DNA from: a virus
IMG/VR virus record: IMGVR_UViG_3300008952_000002
Coordinates: 62,001 to 126,000 of that record
DNA length: 64,000 nt
Direction: 5' to 3' (one strand)
In this document: positions 16,531 to 27,100 of the stretch, piece after piece
Layout of the letters: each line of letters opens with the position of its first letter
Numbering within the stretch: the first letter of the stretch is position 1
Position numbers and translations under genes: made by a program
The notes under the pieces: generated by a model
The model's input: the letters and a program-made list of their open reading frames with translations, nothing else
What the model was told of the DNA's origin: nothing
Databases searched by the model: none

Positions 16531-16929
16531 ATGGCAGTCACAATAACAAATGTAACAAACAATTCTTCAACAGCAATTTTTACTGCATCAGGCAATGTTG
16601 CTGTTACAGATATAATTATTTTTAATACGGATAGTCACGCCGACTCATTTTTTAATTGGGCATTGAATTTAGTTCCCAGCGGTGACTCTGTAACAGTTAA
16701 TAATTTATTATATGATTCATCCAAAGCGGGAGGTTTTGCAGTTCCTATCTCTACTGGATCAAATTTACATGTAAACACTATAACAGGATTTACTGCCAAT
16801 AAGTGGCTATTAACAAATGGTGATAAATTTTATATTGATTTAGATGATGCAAGTAACTCATCTACCAATTGGTCTGGTTCGCCGGCGACAGTACCTGTAA
16901 ATGTTTTTGTTAACTATATGAGTTTATAA
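16531..16929 (+). CDS. Small structural / fibre-associated protein
   Basis: 132 residues starting 3 nt after the previous stop. Thr/Asn/Ser-rich beta protein (NNSSTAIFTASGNVAVTDII, NFVNYMSL-like end) with no catalytic motif. Operon position among fibre genes suggests a small virion component. No family recognised. Confidence 0.55.
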   Translation: MAVTITNVTNNSSTAIFTASGNVAVTDIIIFNTDSHADSFFNWALNLVPSGDSVTVNNLLYDSSKAGGFAVPISTGSNLHVNTITGFTANKWLLTNGDKFYIDLDDASNSSTNWSGSPATVPVNVFVNYMSL

Positions 16930-16933
16930 TATT

Positions 16934-17365
16934 ATGCCATTTGATCGTACAAATCCAGAATACTTTACTCAGGAATTATTCAATCTTGGTGGAACAAATG
17001 CCATACGAATTCCTATAGGAACTACGAATCAACGACCAGGATCTGCTATAGCAGACTCTGGGATGGTTAGATTTAATGTCACAACAGGTGGATTAGAAAC
17101 ATATCATTTAGGCACTTGGAATCAAATAAGAATTAACGGCACTACGACTATTACTAAAGATACAGACACTGGCGATGGCTCAACAACGGCATTTAATATG
17201 TTATCCTCTGCGCCTGCTGACGAAAACAATATTCTTATTTTTATTAATAACATTTTCCAAGAACCAGATTCTGCTTACACAGTATCAGGAACAACTATTA
17301 CATTTACATCTGCCCCGCCTAACAGTCATGTTATTGTAGCATTAAGCGGATTCGACACAGTTTAA
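16934..17365 (+). CDS. Small tail-fibre-like protein
   Basis: 143 residues. Contains two cassettes shared with larger fibres: GTTNQRPGSAIADSGMVRFN (cf. GTTAQRPGSPSAGDFRYN in the 20864 gene) and the C-terminal GDGSTTAFNMLSSAPADENN...SAYTVSGTTITFTSAPP module found in the 20864 and 24191 genes. Probably a short fibre or fibre-tip protein. Confidence 0.6.
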   Translation: MPFDRTNPEYFTQELFNLGGTNAIRIPIGTTNQRPGSAIADSGMVRFNVTTGGLETYHLGTWNQIRINGTTTITKDTDTGDGSTTAFNMLSSAPADENNILIFINNIFQEPDSAYTVSGTTITFTSAPPNSHVIVALSGFDTV

Positions 17366-17378
17366 TAATTAAACTCTA

Positions 17379-17386
17379 TATAAATA
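17379..17386 (+). promoter_or_regulatory. T4-type late promoter TATAAATA
   Basis: Exact TATAAATA 32 nt upstream of the PKD-fibre gene start at 17418. Confidence 0.65.
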
Positions 17387-17417
17387 CGGTATAAAGTATT
17401 TTTAAACGGAGAATAAT

Positions 17418-20400
17418 ATGGCTATAGGTCGCGTCTCGGGACCAATGTTACAACCAAATCTAGTCAGACAAGGCACTGACTTGGCATTTGAAACAGACTT
17501 ATTATATCTAGATGTAACTAACTCACGTATTGGTATTAACGAAGCTGCCCCGGGGTACTCGTTGGATATTGCCGGCGATCTACAAGTTGGTAACATTGAA
17601 ATTGATACCAATACAATCACTACAACAAATACAAATGGTAATTTAATACTAAATGCTAACGGCACGGGTATTATTTCTGTTTCTAGTAAAGTAGTTGAAG
17701 ATGTAGCAACTCCGGTAGCAGGTACAGATGCGGCAAACAAAGCATATGTAGATACTCAAATAGCAGGCCTAGGCGGTGGCACACTTACATTAGGTACACC
17801 AACAGATGGCAGCTTAACAACGTGCAGTGCGTATTTAGATTGGACATCGTCTACATTAGTTGTAGATGCTATTGATGATTTAAACGAAGTTGTTGAAAAC
17901 ATTCGTAATAGTACTTTTGTTAAGGAAGTAGACTTTACTGCTGACCAAACAGTAGGTGGTGCAGGACTTGTTGTAACACTAACTATTACTGCCACAGGAA
18001 ACGCAAATAGATACACTATTGATTGGGGCGATGGTAACACAACAACAGGAACAACAGACAGTACTCCAACACATACATATAGTTCTAACGTAGGATCACC
18101 ATTTGATGTAGAGGTCACTGCATATAACAATAGTGGCTGTGGAACAGGAAGCACCGCAACTAAATTAAGAGCGGGATATATTATTATCTATACTGCTAAC
18201 CCGGTTGTTAGTTTTGCCGCATATGCCGCTTCATCAGGCGGTAGTCCAATTACATATTGGGATGACGGTGACCAAGTTTACTTTGATAATAATACAACAA
18301 ACATTGGCGGTGCTACAATTCAATACACTTGGGATTGGGACGATGGTAGTAGCGACAATGTTATTTCAAGTGATAGTGCCGCAGGTGGTTCTGCCGGCGC
18401 AAGACTTGACCATACGTTTACGGAAATTTCAGAACAAGAAATAACAAGAACAGTTATACTAACACTAGACAGTCATAATACTGCTGATCCATCAGTAATA
18501 CCAACTAGTGACAATGTCGCATATAAAATTTATGACACACATACTCCTGAAGTATCATTAAGTGCGACAACAGGTATTAACGAAGAAAGTACTAGTGGAT
18601 TACCGATTACCTTTACTAATAATACTGAAGCAACAATTGGCAGTTATGCAACATATGGTATTCAATATGAATACCAATGGGGCGATGGAACTTCAGATAC
18701 AACAGTAAATGTTGGTACAGGCGGAAGTGGTGACACTGGTAACACTATTAGTCACACGTTTGCGTTGAGTCCAAGCGACCAAGCATCAGGAACAGCAAGA
18801 AATTATACTGGTAACTTGAGAGTTATTAGTAATCATACAAGTAGTCCATTTATTAGTTCTAACTTTACAGTTCACGTTGAACCAGATGTTAGAGCAAACA
18901 TTGCGGCCACAGCAGTAACAACAAGTGATAGATCTGGTGACAATCAATATGACATTTATGATTACACAGACTACAATGGAAATAATAGAGCATTAGTAAG
19001 AGCAACAAACACATCACAAAACGCAGATGATTATGTATATAATTGGGGTGATGGTAGTACAAACGACACTCCTACTGAAGATGGTGTAAGTGCTGGTTCT
19101 ATAGGCGCAACATTAGATCATGATTATGCAGGTGAATCAGCAGGCAATTACACATTAGCCTTTACAGCAAACGGAACTCCTGATTTAACATTACAGTCAG
19201 ATTCAGATTCAAGTATTGTGTTCCAAATGAATGCAACGCCATCTGCACCAGCGAATTTGAGTACTAAATCGCTAACGTTGAGTGATTCATACCAAGGCTC
19301 AAGTCCAAAACTTTGTGCTGGATTTGCAGATAACAGTACGAGTAATCCATTGGTTGCGGGCGCGGCGTTGACTACAACTACAGCAAGACGATATACAAGT
19401 GGCACAATTGACACAAATGTTATTGCTAATGCTTACAATGGTTTGAGTGGAACACTAACTGCAACTGTTAACGGCGTTGATAAAGGTAATAAAACATTTA
19501 CAACAGCATTGAACGAGAATGGAACATTTACCTCGCTTGTTGTAAGTGACCAACGTGATGCTAACGACACAATTAGTTCAGCAACTTATCCAACAGGATT
19601 TTATCAAACGTTTGATGCCAAAATTACGCAAGCACTTGCAAGTTATACAGTAGGTGTAAATGACGAAAGATTAGAACACAGTGCAACAGGTAATACAAAC
19701 TATGTTTCTGTTGTATATGATGATATAACAGCAACGCCTACTATAGATGATTCTGGCACATTGTCTGAAGGAACTGGCGGCACAAAAAGATATGTTTCTG
19801 GTATACCATATTATAACACAGGAAGTCCAACACTTACTTTAACTGGTGTACAGGTTAGTGATTTAACAGGACAAGCCTACCGAGATACGTCATCAGTCGT
19901 TGAAGTAGATAACGGAACAAACCAAGAAAGTACAAGTAGCGCGGCAACTACTAATTCAAACTATACTTACGCACAAATTGATGGTGCAAGTTCAATGCTA
20001 ACAGGCGGTATACCAAATGCTGATACTGGCGTTGCGTCTGCATACACGATAGGATCTCTTTCAGTACCTATTACAACAAGTAGCGTAAGAACAGTTGACA
20101 GAGTAAAAGTAAGAGCATCCAACTGTAACGGAACAAGTAGTTATGTTGAAAACACAACTAATATTCAAGTACACAGATCATCACAGAGTGGTATTGTTGA
20201 ACAGACCATTGCTGTAGCAGATAGTTTAGGCAACGGCACGTATACAGATGATGGCAAACGTGTATTTGATTTTAATGCCGACACAACAAACACACCTAGT
20301 TTTAACGGTGCAACAAATTTTTATACTAACGATTTATATTCTGAAAATAGTGATCCAGGTGTTAGTGGAACAAAAGAAGCAACAATTAGACTTGGTGTTT

Positions 20401-20864
20401 TAAAATACGATGTAACAGATTATAGTTCAGGCTTCCTACCAGTAGGACCTGATCGTAGTGCTGATACGGGAACACAATACTTTACATTTGCTTTCCGTAG
20501 ACAAGTTGTTGCTAACTTTGATATTAACATTACATCAAGTTCAGGCATAAGTGGATTATGGATTGCCGCACCAGGCACTGCAATTGATAGTGCTAGTGGA
20601 CTAAATGGATGGATAGATTCAAGTACAACATATGGTGGTAGTGGTGTTCCGGGCAGTGATACAGGCAATGGCGGTAACGGCAGTAATGGCTGTGCGTTTA
20701 CATCAGGTGACAGAATTGCAACAGGCACATCACTAAGTGGTGGCTATACAATGACACTTGGCTCAGAGAATATGTCCAATGCTACAGGCAATGTCGTATT
20801 GGTAAGAATAGCACTAGCAAGCGGTGAATCAGTGACTGCGATAAGCATAGGGGAGGCTTCATAA
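17418..20864 (+). CDS. Large tail-fibre/adhesin with PKD-like repeats
   Basis: 1148 residues. N-terminal cassette (GRVSGPMLQPNLVRQGTDLA, then an IDTNTITTTNTNGNLILNAN module shared with the other fibres). At least four PKD-type motifs follow: YTIDWGDGNTTTG, YTWDWDDGSSDN, YEYQWGDGTSDTT and YVYNWGDGSTNDT, each followed by a TH-Y/DHTF-type strand. PKD folds mediate protein-protein or carbohydrate binding on cell surfaces. The rest is Thr/Ser/Asn-rich beta structure. Ends by a 1-nt TAATG overlap with the next fibre gene. Confidence 0.75.
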   Translation: MAIGRVSGPMLQPNLVRQGTDLAFETDLLYLDVTNSRIGINEAAPGYSLDIAGDLQVGNIEIDTNTITTTNTNGNLILNANGTGIISVSSKVVEDVATPVAGTDAANKAYVDTQIAGLGGGTLTLGTPTDGSLTTCSAYLDWTSSTLVVDAIDDLNEVVENIRNSTFVKEVDFTADQTVGGAGLVVTLTITATGNANRYTIDWGDGNTTTGTTDSTPTHTYSSNVGSPFDVEVTAYNNSGCGTGSTATKLRAGYIIIYTANPVVSFAAYAASSGGSPITYWDDGDQVYFDNNTTNIGGATIQYTWDWDDGSSDNVISSDSAAGGSAGARLDHTFTEISEQEITRTVILTLDSHNTADPSVIPTSDNVAYKIYDTHTPEVSLSATTGINEESTSGLPITFTNNTEATIGSYATYGIQYEYQWGDGTSDTTVNVGTGGSGDTGNTISHTFALSPSDQASGTARNYTGNLRVISNHTSSPFISSNFTVHVEPDVRANIAATAVTTSDRSGDNQYDIYDYTDYNGNNRALVRATNTSQNADDYVYNWGDGSTNDTPTEDGVSAGSIGATLDHDYAGESAGNYTLAFTANGTPDLTLQSDSDSSIVFQMNATPSAPANLSTKSLTLSDSYQGSSPKLCAGFADNSTSNPLVAGAALTTTTARRYTSGTIDTNVIANAYNGLSGTLTATVNGVDKGNKTFTTALNENGTFTSLVVSDQRDANDTISSATYPTGFYQTFDAKITQALASYTVGVNDERLEHSATGNTNYVSVVYDDITATPTIDDSGTLSEGTGGTKRYVSGIPYYNTGSPTLTLTGVQVSDLTGQAYRDTSSVVEVDNGTNQESTSSAATTNSNYTYAQIDGASSMLTGGIPNADTGVASAYTIGSLSVPITTSSVRTVDRVKVRASNCNGTSSYVENTTNIQVHRSSQSGIVEQTIAVADSLGNGTYTDDGKRVFDFNADTTNTPSFNGATNFYTNDLYSENSDPGVSGTKEATIRLGVLKYDVTDYSSGFLPVGPDRSADTGTQYFTFAFRRQVVANFDINITSSSGISGLWIAAPGTAIDSASGLNGWIDSSTTYGGSGVPGSDTGNGGNGSNGCAFTSGDRIATGTSLSGGYTMTLGSENMSNATGNVVLVRIALASGESVTAISIGEAS

Positions 20865-22141
20865 TGGCCATTTCAGATAGCCAAAAAATTGACTACCTAT
20901 GGAAAAAACTAGGTTACGGTGCTACCAAAACAGATACAAACGCACTTAAAAAGGCGCCTAACGAAGCGATTTCAAGTTCGTTGTTGCTACGTGGCGACAA
21001 AGTTTGGAAGGAGGCTTCAAGTATTCCTAGCACAATACCAGGATCAAGCTCCGAGGTTGTAACTGTATACACGACAAGTGCCCCACAAGAATGCACAGAA
21101 GATATTACATCAACAGCGAATAGAACTTGGAAAACAGGACTAACAGATTGGATATCACCTGAAATTGGTTCAACATACCAAGTAAAAGCTTATATACACA
21201 CTAGCAGTAGTGCTGGATCTGCCGCGTCTGGAGGCACACAGGTATTTGCTACAGGTTCTGGTAATAACGACGAATGGTTTTTTGATTATCAAAGTGGCGT
21301 ATTACACTTTATTAGTACAAACTTGCCTAATGGCGTAAGTTTTACAGGCAAGAGTGTTTATATTAGTGGTGCGAGATACACAGGTGACTTTGGCGTAGGC
21401 GGTGACTTGGGAGATTTTACATTCTCAACAAATGTAATGTCAACAAGCACAACAAACGGTAATATACAAATTGATCCAGATGGAACAGGACAATTACAAA
21501 TTGTAGGCACAAATTCTATAGCAATGCCAAATGGCACCACAGCACAACGACCAGGATCACCATCAGCGGGCGATTTTCGTTATAACAGCACTAGTAATAA
21601 AATGGAATACTATAATGGTACTTCTTGGGTTGATTTAGAAGCAAGTAATTATGCATTAGTATCAAGTGACTCATTTACTGGCGACGGTACAACAACTGCA
21701 TTTACACTGAGTTCGTCAGCAACAACAAACGGTACTATCGTTAATATTAACGGTGCTTTACAACAACCTACATCAGCATATAGTGTAAGTGGCACAACGC
21801 TTACAATGGTAGAAGCACCACACACTGATGACATTGTAGAAGTAAGAATTTTTAGTACTTCATTAATTAGTACACAAAATTTAATTGCGGATGCTGATAA
21901 TGATACAAGAATAAGAGTAGAAGCAAGTACTGACGAAGATACAATTCGTTTTGCGACAGCCGGTACCGAAGTTGCTACGATGACTACTGGTGCAACAGTT
22001 TTTGCTAATGCGGTACAATTAGCAAGCATGACAACAACACAAAGAAACTCATTATCGGCTGCCAACGGTATGATTATTTACAATACTACAGATAACAAAT
22101 TCCAAGGCTATGAAAATGGATCTTGGGCAGACTTAATATAA
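20864..22141 (+). CDS. Tail-fibre protein
   Basis: 425 residues, start overlapping the previous stop. N-terminus KIDYLWKKLGYGATKTDTNA is followed by a fibre shaft, then shared cassettes: NGNIQIDPDGTGQLQIVG, GTTAQRPGSPSAGDFRYNST (strand-turn tip module) and DSFTGDGTTTAFTLSSSATT. The C-terminal part (QRNSLSAANGMIIYNTTDNK) resembles tip domains of other phage fibres. Confidence 0.7.
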   Translation: MAISDSQKIDYLWKKLGYGATKTDTNALKKAPNEAISSSLLLRGDKVWKEASSIPSTIPGSSSEVVTVYTTSAPQECTEDITSTANRTWKTGLTDWISPEIGSTYQVKAYIHTSSSAGSAASGGTQVFATGSGNNDEWFFDYQSGVLHFISTNLPNGVSFTGKSVYISGARYTGDFGVGGDLGDFTFSTNVMSTSTTNGNIQIDPDGTGQLQIVGTNSIAMPNGTTAQRPGSPSAGDFRYNSTSNKMEYYNGTSWVDLEASNYALVSSDSFTGDGTTTAFTLSSSATTNGTIVNINGALQQPTSAYSVSGTTLTMVEAPHTDDIVEVRIFSTSLISTQNLIADADNDTRIRVEASTDEDTIRFATAGTEVATMTTGATVFANAVQLASMTTTQRNSLSAANGMIIYNTTDNKFQGYENGSWADLI

Positions 22142-22166
22142 GTTAATAAAAATATTTAAATGTTCT

Positions 22167-22850
22167 ATGATAAAAGAATTCTACTTACAAAATAAAGACA
22201 AAGTATGGAATTACGAACCGATTCCAAGTGACAAAGATCCTGTCAATTGGGTTAATTGGGAATGTAAATATCCATGGTTAAAACTACAAATAGATGCCCC
22301 GTTTAAAGAAATGCTTGAAGAAGCAAAGAACATAAAACATATGTTTGTAGAACATCGCGATGATCAGTCACAAGGCTGGAAAAGTATTTGTTTACACGGA
22401 ATTGATGATCACATAACTGGACCACCGCAAGATCATGGCTATAGCAACGACACTCTTAGAGTGTGGACAAACGCATCTAATCATTGTCCTATAACAACAA
22501 ATTATTTTAAAAATACATTTCCTTTTAGTGCATATGATAGATTAAGAATTATGTTACTTGAGCCCGGCGGATATGTTGATGTGCATTATGACGGACTTAG
22601 AGAAGATAATCCTAGTAGAGCAGTTAACTTCAGCCTTAATCACCCAAAAGACTGTCATCTAATTACAGAAAATGGAATAGTTCCATTTGAAAACACAGGC
22701 AGTATAATTCATTTTAACATTGCATATGACCATTGTGTTATAAACAATAGTAGTGAAGATAGATATCATATTATTGTACATGGTGCAGAAACAGATCAAT
22801 TTAATAATATTGTTTTAACCAGTTATGAAAGTCAAATTAATATTGCTTAG
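22167..22850 (+). CDS. Aspartyl/asparaginyl beta-hydroxylase-like 2-oxoglutarate dioxygenase
   Basis: 227 residues. The core RLRIMLLEPGGYVDVHYDG (candidate Fe ligands HxD at about 139-141) and the distal RYHIIVHG (second His) fit the double-stranded beta-helix of Asp/Asn beta-hydroxylases, as do NFSLNHPKDCHL and the GSIIHFNIAYDHCVINNS stretch. Likely hydroxylates a protein or small-molecule target; being inside the fibre locus suggests a virion or host surface protein (inference). The following gene overlaps its last 26 nt. Confidence 0.65.
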   Translation: MIKEFYLQNKDKVWNYEPIPSDKDPVNWVNWECKYPWLKLQIDAPFKEMLEEAKNIKHMFVEHRDDQSQGWKSICLHGIDDHITGPPQDHGYSNDTLRVWTNASNHCPITTNYFKNTFPFSAYDRLRIMLLEPGGYVDVHYDGLREDNPSRAVNFSLNHPKDCHLITENGIVPFENTGSIIHFNIAYDHCVINNSSEDRYHIIVHGAETDQFNNIVLTSYESQINIA

Positions 22851-23892
22851 AATTACAGATAAAAATTGTAAAAATATAGCAGACAGATTATGTGATTTTA
22901 CAGAATTTTGTGTTCAGCAGAGATATCCTATACACTTGCAAAATGATACAGACCCTATTGTTAAAGCAGATGAAGATTATATTTTTGTTATAAAAGCAGG
23001 GCATGTGTTTTGGGATAGATCAATTTTTGACCAATGCATTGACGAATCAAACGAAGCAGTAATAGGAAATGAAAATTGGTTTTTAATTAATTGTAAACTA
23101 CTCGAAACTGATAAAGAAGCGTATATACCAACAAAAACATTTTCTAATAAAATAGAAATATTAAAAGCATATTGCTACCCAGAAAACTACTACAGTGATA
23201 TAAAAAGGTTAATGGAAAATTTAGATAATCCAATGCCTCAAGAAGTAGAACCATTCGCATTTGAATTACGTGAAGCTGTGAGAAATTTAACAGATGGATA
23301 CTACATTATAAACACAGAAGAAGTTAATATATCACATAAGTTTGCATATAAGTTTGACAATTATATAGGCGTATGTGGTGGATTAAAAACTTATATTTTG
23401 TTAGGACAGGATTATTTTACAGACAACACAAATGTTTTAATGTTTGATATTAGTCCTGCCGCAATAAAGTGGCAACAATATCTAAAAAATAACTGGGATG
23501 GTGAAATAGAATCCTTTAAACTTTTAACAAATAAATTCGTAAAGGCAAATCCAAATTTAGTAGGAATTCAAGACGGCGATCGCACAATTGAAAAATATAT
23601 TAGTGAAAACAATATTACATCATTAGAACTAAAACAATACTGGAATAAGTTTTTAAAGTTAAATGTAGTATATAAACAATTAGATCTTTTTAATAATGAA
23701 CACATTGAGGAACTTTTGGAACATACAAAAAACAAACATAATACATATTTTTGGCTTAGTAATTGTTTTCAAATGGAACGGTTAATATTTCAATACGGTT
23801 CACATATTAATTTACAATCTGAGTTTATAAAGAGTTTTAGAAATCGTTCTAGTTCAACATGCGCCTTCGATATATCATCTGATTTATATTAA
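22825..23892 (+). CDS. Unknown protein encoded in the fibre locus
   Basis: 355 residues, ATG inside the end of the hydroxylase-like gene (26-nt overlap), implying coupled expression. The stretch YIGVCGGLKTYILLGQDYF then VLMFDISPAAIKWQQYL has the glycine-loop and acidic-strand look of a class I methyltransferase, but the match is weak. AT-rich with many Asn/Lys. It could be a glycosyl- or methyltransferase acting with the hydroxylase. Confidence 0.5.
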   Translation: MKVKLILLRITDKNCKNIADRLCDFTEFCVQQRYPIHLQNDTDPIVKADEDYIFVIKAGHVFWDRSIFDQCIDESNEAVIGNENWFLINCKLLETDKEAYIPTKTFSNKIEILKAYCYPENYYSDIKRLMENLDNPMPQEVEPFAFELREAVRNLTDGYYIINTEEVNISHKFAYKFDNYIGVCGGLKTYILLGQDYFTDNTNVLMFDISPAAIKWQQYLKNNWDGEIESFKLLTNKFVKANPNLVGIQDGDRTIEKYISENNITSLELKQYWNKFLKLNVVYKQLDLFNNEHIEELLEHTKNKHNTYFWLSNCFQMERLIFQYGSHINLQSEFIKSFRNRSSSTCAFDISSDLY

Positions 23893-24190
23893 AATAACTC
23901 TAGTCTTGCACGTAAAATGAAAATAATATGCTACTATAATAGTTATATGCTACTAAAATCGTTAATTTAAACGCCTTAGTTAGTATATATGTGCTAACAC
24001 TATTTCTCCATAAATCCATTTAAATATAGGCATACTGTATATGCTCGAGCATATAGATGACCTTTATATCTCTCAATAACGTTAGATTTAAAGGATCTGT
24101 CTGCAATTGCAGACAGAATCATTCCATAATATGTATATATGGTATATTAAGTCTTATATAAGACTTTTTTATAGGAATGGAGAAAAATAA
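23893..24190. promoter_or_regulatory. Intergenic region with three perfect palindromes before the giant fibre gene
   Basis: This 298-nt gap has no gene. It holds three perfect inverted repeats. 24038-24055 (18 nt) is centred on CTCGAG, 24096-24117 (22 nt) is centred on CAATTG, and 24149-24166 is AAGTCTTATATAAGACTT followed by Ts. A longer pairing ATTCC (24121-24125) with GGAAT (24174-24178) would place the Shine-Dalgarno region GGAATGGAG of the 24191 gene in a stem. Possible roles are termination of upstream transcripts and translational control of the fibre. Confidence 0.55.
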
Positions 24191-27100
24191 ATGGCTTTAA
24201 CTAGAATAGATACAGATCAGATTACGGATGGTGCCGTTAGTAATGCCAAAATCGCAGCTTCTGCCGCTATCGCTGGTAGTAAGTTAGAAGATGACATGAC
24301 TTACGGATCAAACCTAACTGTTTCTGGCAACCTTGTTGTTAATGGTACAACAACAACTGTTGACACTACAAATATGTCTATTGAAGATCCTCTATTAGTA
24401 TTCAGTGCAAACGCTTCTGGCTCAGGCGCAGTTGACTCAGGTTTTGTTGTAGAACGTGGTGACGATACCAACGTAGGTTTAATTTGGGACGAATCCGCAG
24501 ATAAATTTAACTTTATCACAACAACAGAAACTGGTAGTACCGCAGGTAACATATCCGTTGCAGGTCAAGCAAACATTATTGCTGGCAATATTGAAGGTAC
24601 TATTACAACAGCGGCTCAAAATACTATTTCATCTGCTACATCACTAGCATCTGTAGGTACAATTACCACAGGTGTTTGGTCAGCAACTGACGTTGCTGTG
24701 GCAGCTGGTGGTACAGGCGCATCAACAGCTTCTGACGCACGTACAAACCTAGGCCTAGCAATTGGCTCAGATGTACAAGCCTATGACGCACAATTAGCAG
24801 ATGTCGCAGGTCTTGCTGTAACAGACGGTGGCATTATTGTTGGCGACGGTTCTAATTTCGTATTAGAAACGGGTGCAACAGCAAGAGCATCATTAGGTTT
24901 AACAATTGGTACACATGTACAGGCATATGACGCACAATTAGCAGATGTCGCAGGTCTTGCAGTAACAGATGGCGGCATTATCGTTGGTGATGGTTCTAAC
25001 TTCACATTAGAAACAGGTGCAACAGCACGAACATCACTAGGCCTAGCAATTGGTACAGACGTACAGGCATACGATGTAGAACTAGCAGCTCTTGCTGGTT
25101 TAGCATCAGCGGCCGACAAGGGTATCCAATTTACAGGCTCAGGTACAGCCGCTACTTACGACTTAACAGCCGCAGGTAAGGCGCTACTTGATGATGCTAA
25201 CGCAGCCGCTCAATTAGTAACACTTGGCTTAACAGCAACCGCAGCTGAACTTAATACTTTAGATGATATCACATCAACAACCGCAGAGTTGAATATCGTA
25301 GACGGCGACACAGCCGCAACAGCAACAACACTTGAATTGTTTGATCGTGTAGTTGTTAACGATGACGGTACTATGGTACAAGTTGCCCTAACAGATTTCG
25401 AAACATATTTCGAAAGCGCACTAGATACATTAAATAATGTAACTTCCGCTTCATCACTAGCCACAGTTGGTACAATTGGTACAGGCGTATGGAACGGCAC
25501 AGCAATTGCTGATGCATACGTTGACAATGACCTAACTATTAGTGGTGGAACAGTAAATGACTCAGTAATTGGTGGATCAACACCAGCAGCTGGTACGTTT
25601 ACAACACTAACAGCCAACGATCAGTTGGTAGTAGCCGCCGGTGCAACAATCACTGGTGATACAACAGACGAGATTACACTAGCAGTTAAAGGTGTAGGCT
25701 CACAAACAGCAAACCTAATAACTGTTGAAATTTCCGACGGTACAGATAAATTTACTATCGCTTCCGACGGTTCAGTAGTAATTAGCGAAGACTTAACACT
25801 TGCTTCAGGTGCTACAGTGTCATCAATCTTAGATGAGGACGCAATGGGTAGTGACAGTGCAACAGCACTTGCTACACAACAATCAATTAAAGCATATGTT
25901 GATTCACAAGTTGGTTCAGCCACATTAACAGTTGCCGCTGATTCAGGTTCAGATGATGGTGTAACAGTTGGTACAGATACACTAACCTTTACTGGTGGTA
26001 ATAACATTACTACAACAGTATCTGATAATGATATTAGTGTCGCATTAGACGCAACAGTATCAGGCCTAACAGCACTAAGTTCAGGTCAGTTGAATGCTGA
26101 TAACATCCGTATTGATGGAAACGTTATTAGTTCAACAGACACAAATGGTAACATTACACTTACACCAGATGGTACAGGTGACGTTGTTATTTCCGGTGAC
26201 TTAACAGTTAACGGTACAACAACAACTGTAAACTCCACAGTTACAACACTAGATGATCCAATTATGACATTAGGTGGTGATACTGCTCCTGGTTCAGATG
26301 ATGACAAGGACCGTGGTATTGAGTTTAGATGGCACAATGGTTCAACCGCTAAAGTTGGTTTCTTCGGTTACGACGATTCCGTAAGCAAGTTTACATTTAT
26401 CCCTGACGCAACAATCTCAGGCGAGGTTGCTTCTGGTACAGTAGGTAATGTAATCTTTGGTAACGTCGAAGGTACAATTACAACAGCCGCACAAAACAGT
26501 ATTACATCTGCAACAAGTCTAGCATCCGTTGGTACAATTGGTACAGGTACATGGGAAGGCACAGACGTAGGTGTAGCACACGGTGGTACAGGTGCTTCAA
26601 CAGCATCCGACGCACGTACAAACCTAGGTGTTGCTATTGGTTCTGATGTACAGGCATATGATGCAGAACTAGCTGCTATTGCTGGTTTAACATCAGCCGC
26701 TGATAAAGGTATTCAGTTCACAGGTAGTGGTACAGCCGCAGTATATGACTTGACTTCCGCAGGTAAAGCGTTGTTGGATGACGCTGACGCCGCGGCTCAA
26801 CGTACAACATTGGGTCTAGTAATTGGTACAGATGTACAAGCATATGACGCTGAATTGGCGGCCATTGCTGGTTTAACATCTGCAGCCGATAAAGGTATCC
26901 AATTTACTGGTTCAGGCACTGCTTCAACATATGACCTAACATCAGCTGGTAAAGCATTGTTAGACGATGCTGATGCCGCCGCCCAACGTACAACCATGGG
27001 CGTAGCAATTGGTTCAGATGTACAAGCATATGACGCAGGTCTTGCAGACATTGCTGGCTTGGCTGTAACAGACGGTAACATCATCGTAGGTGATGGCTCC

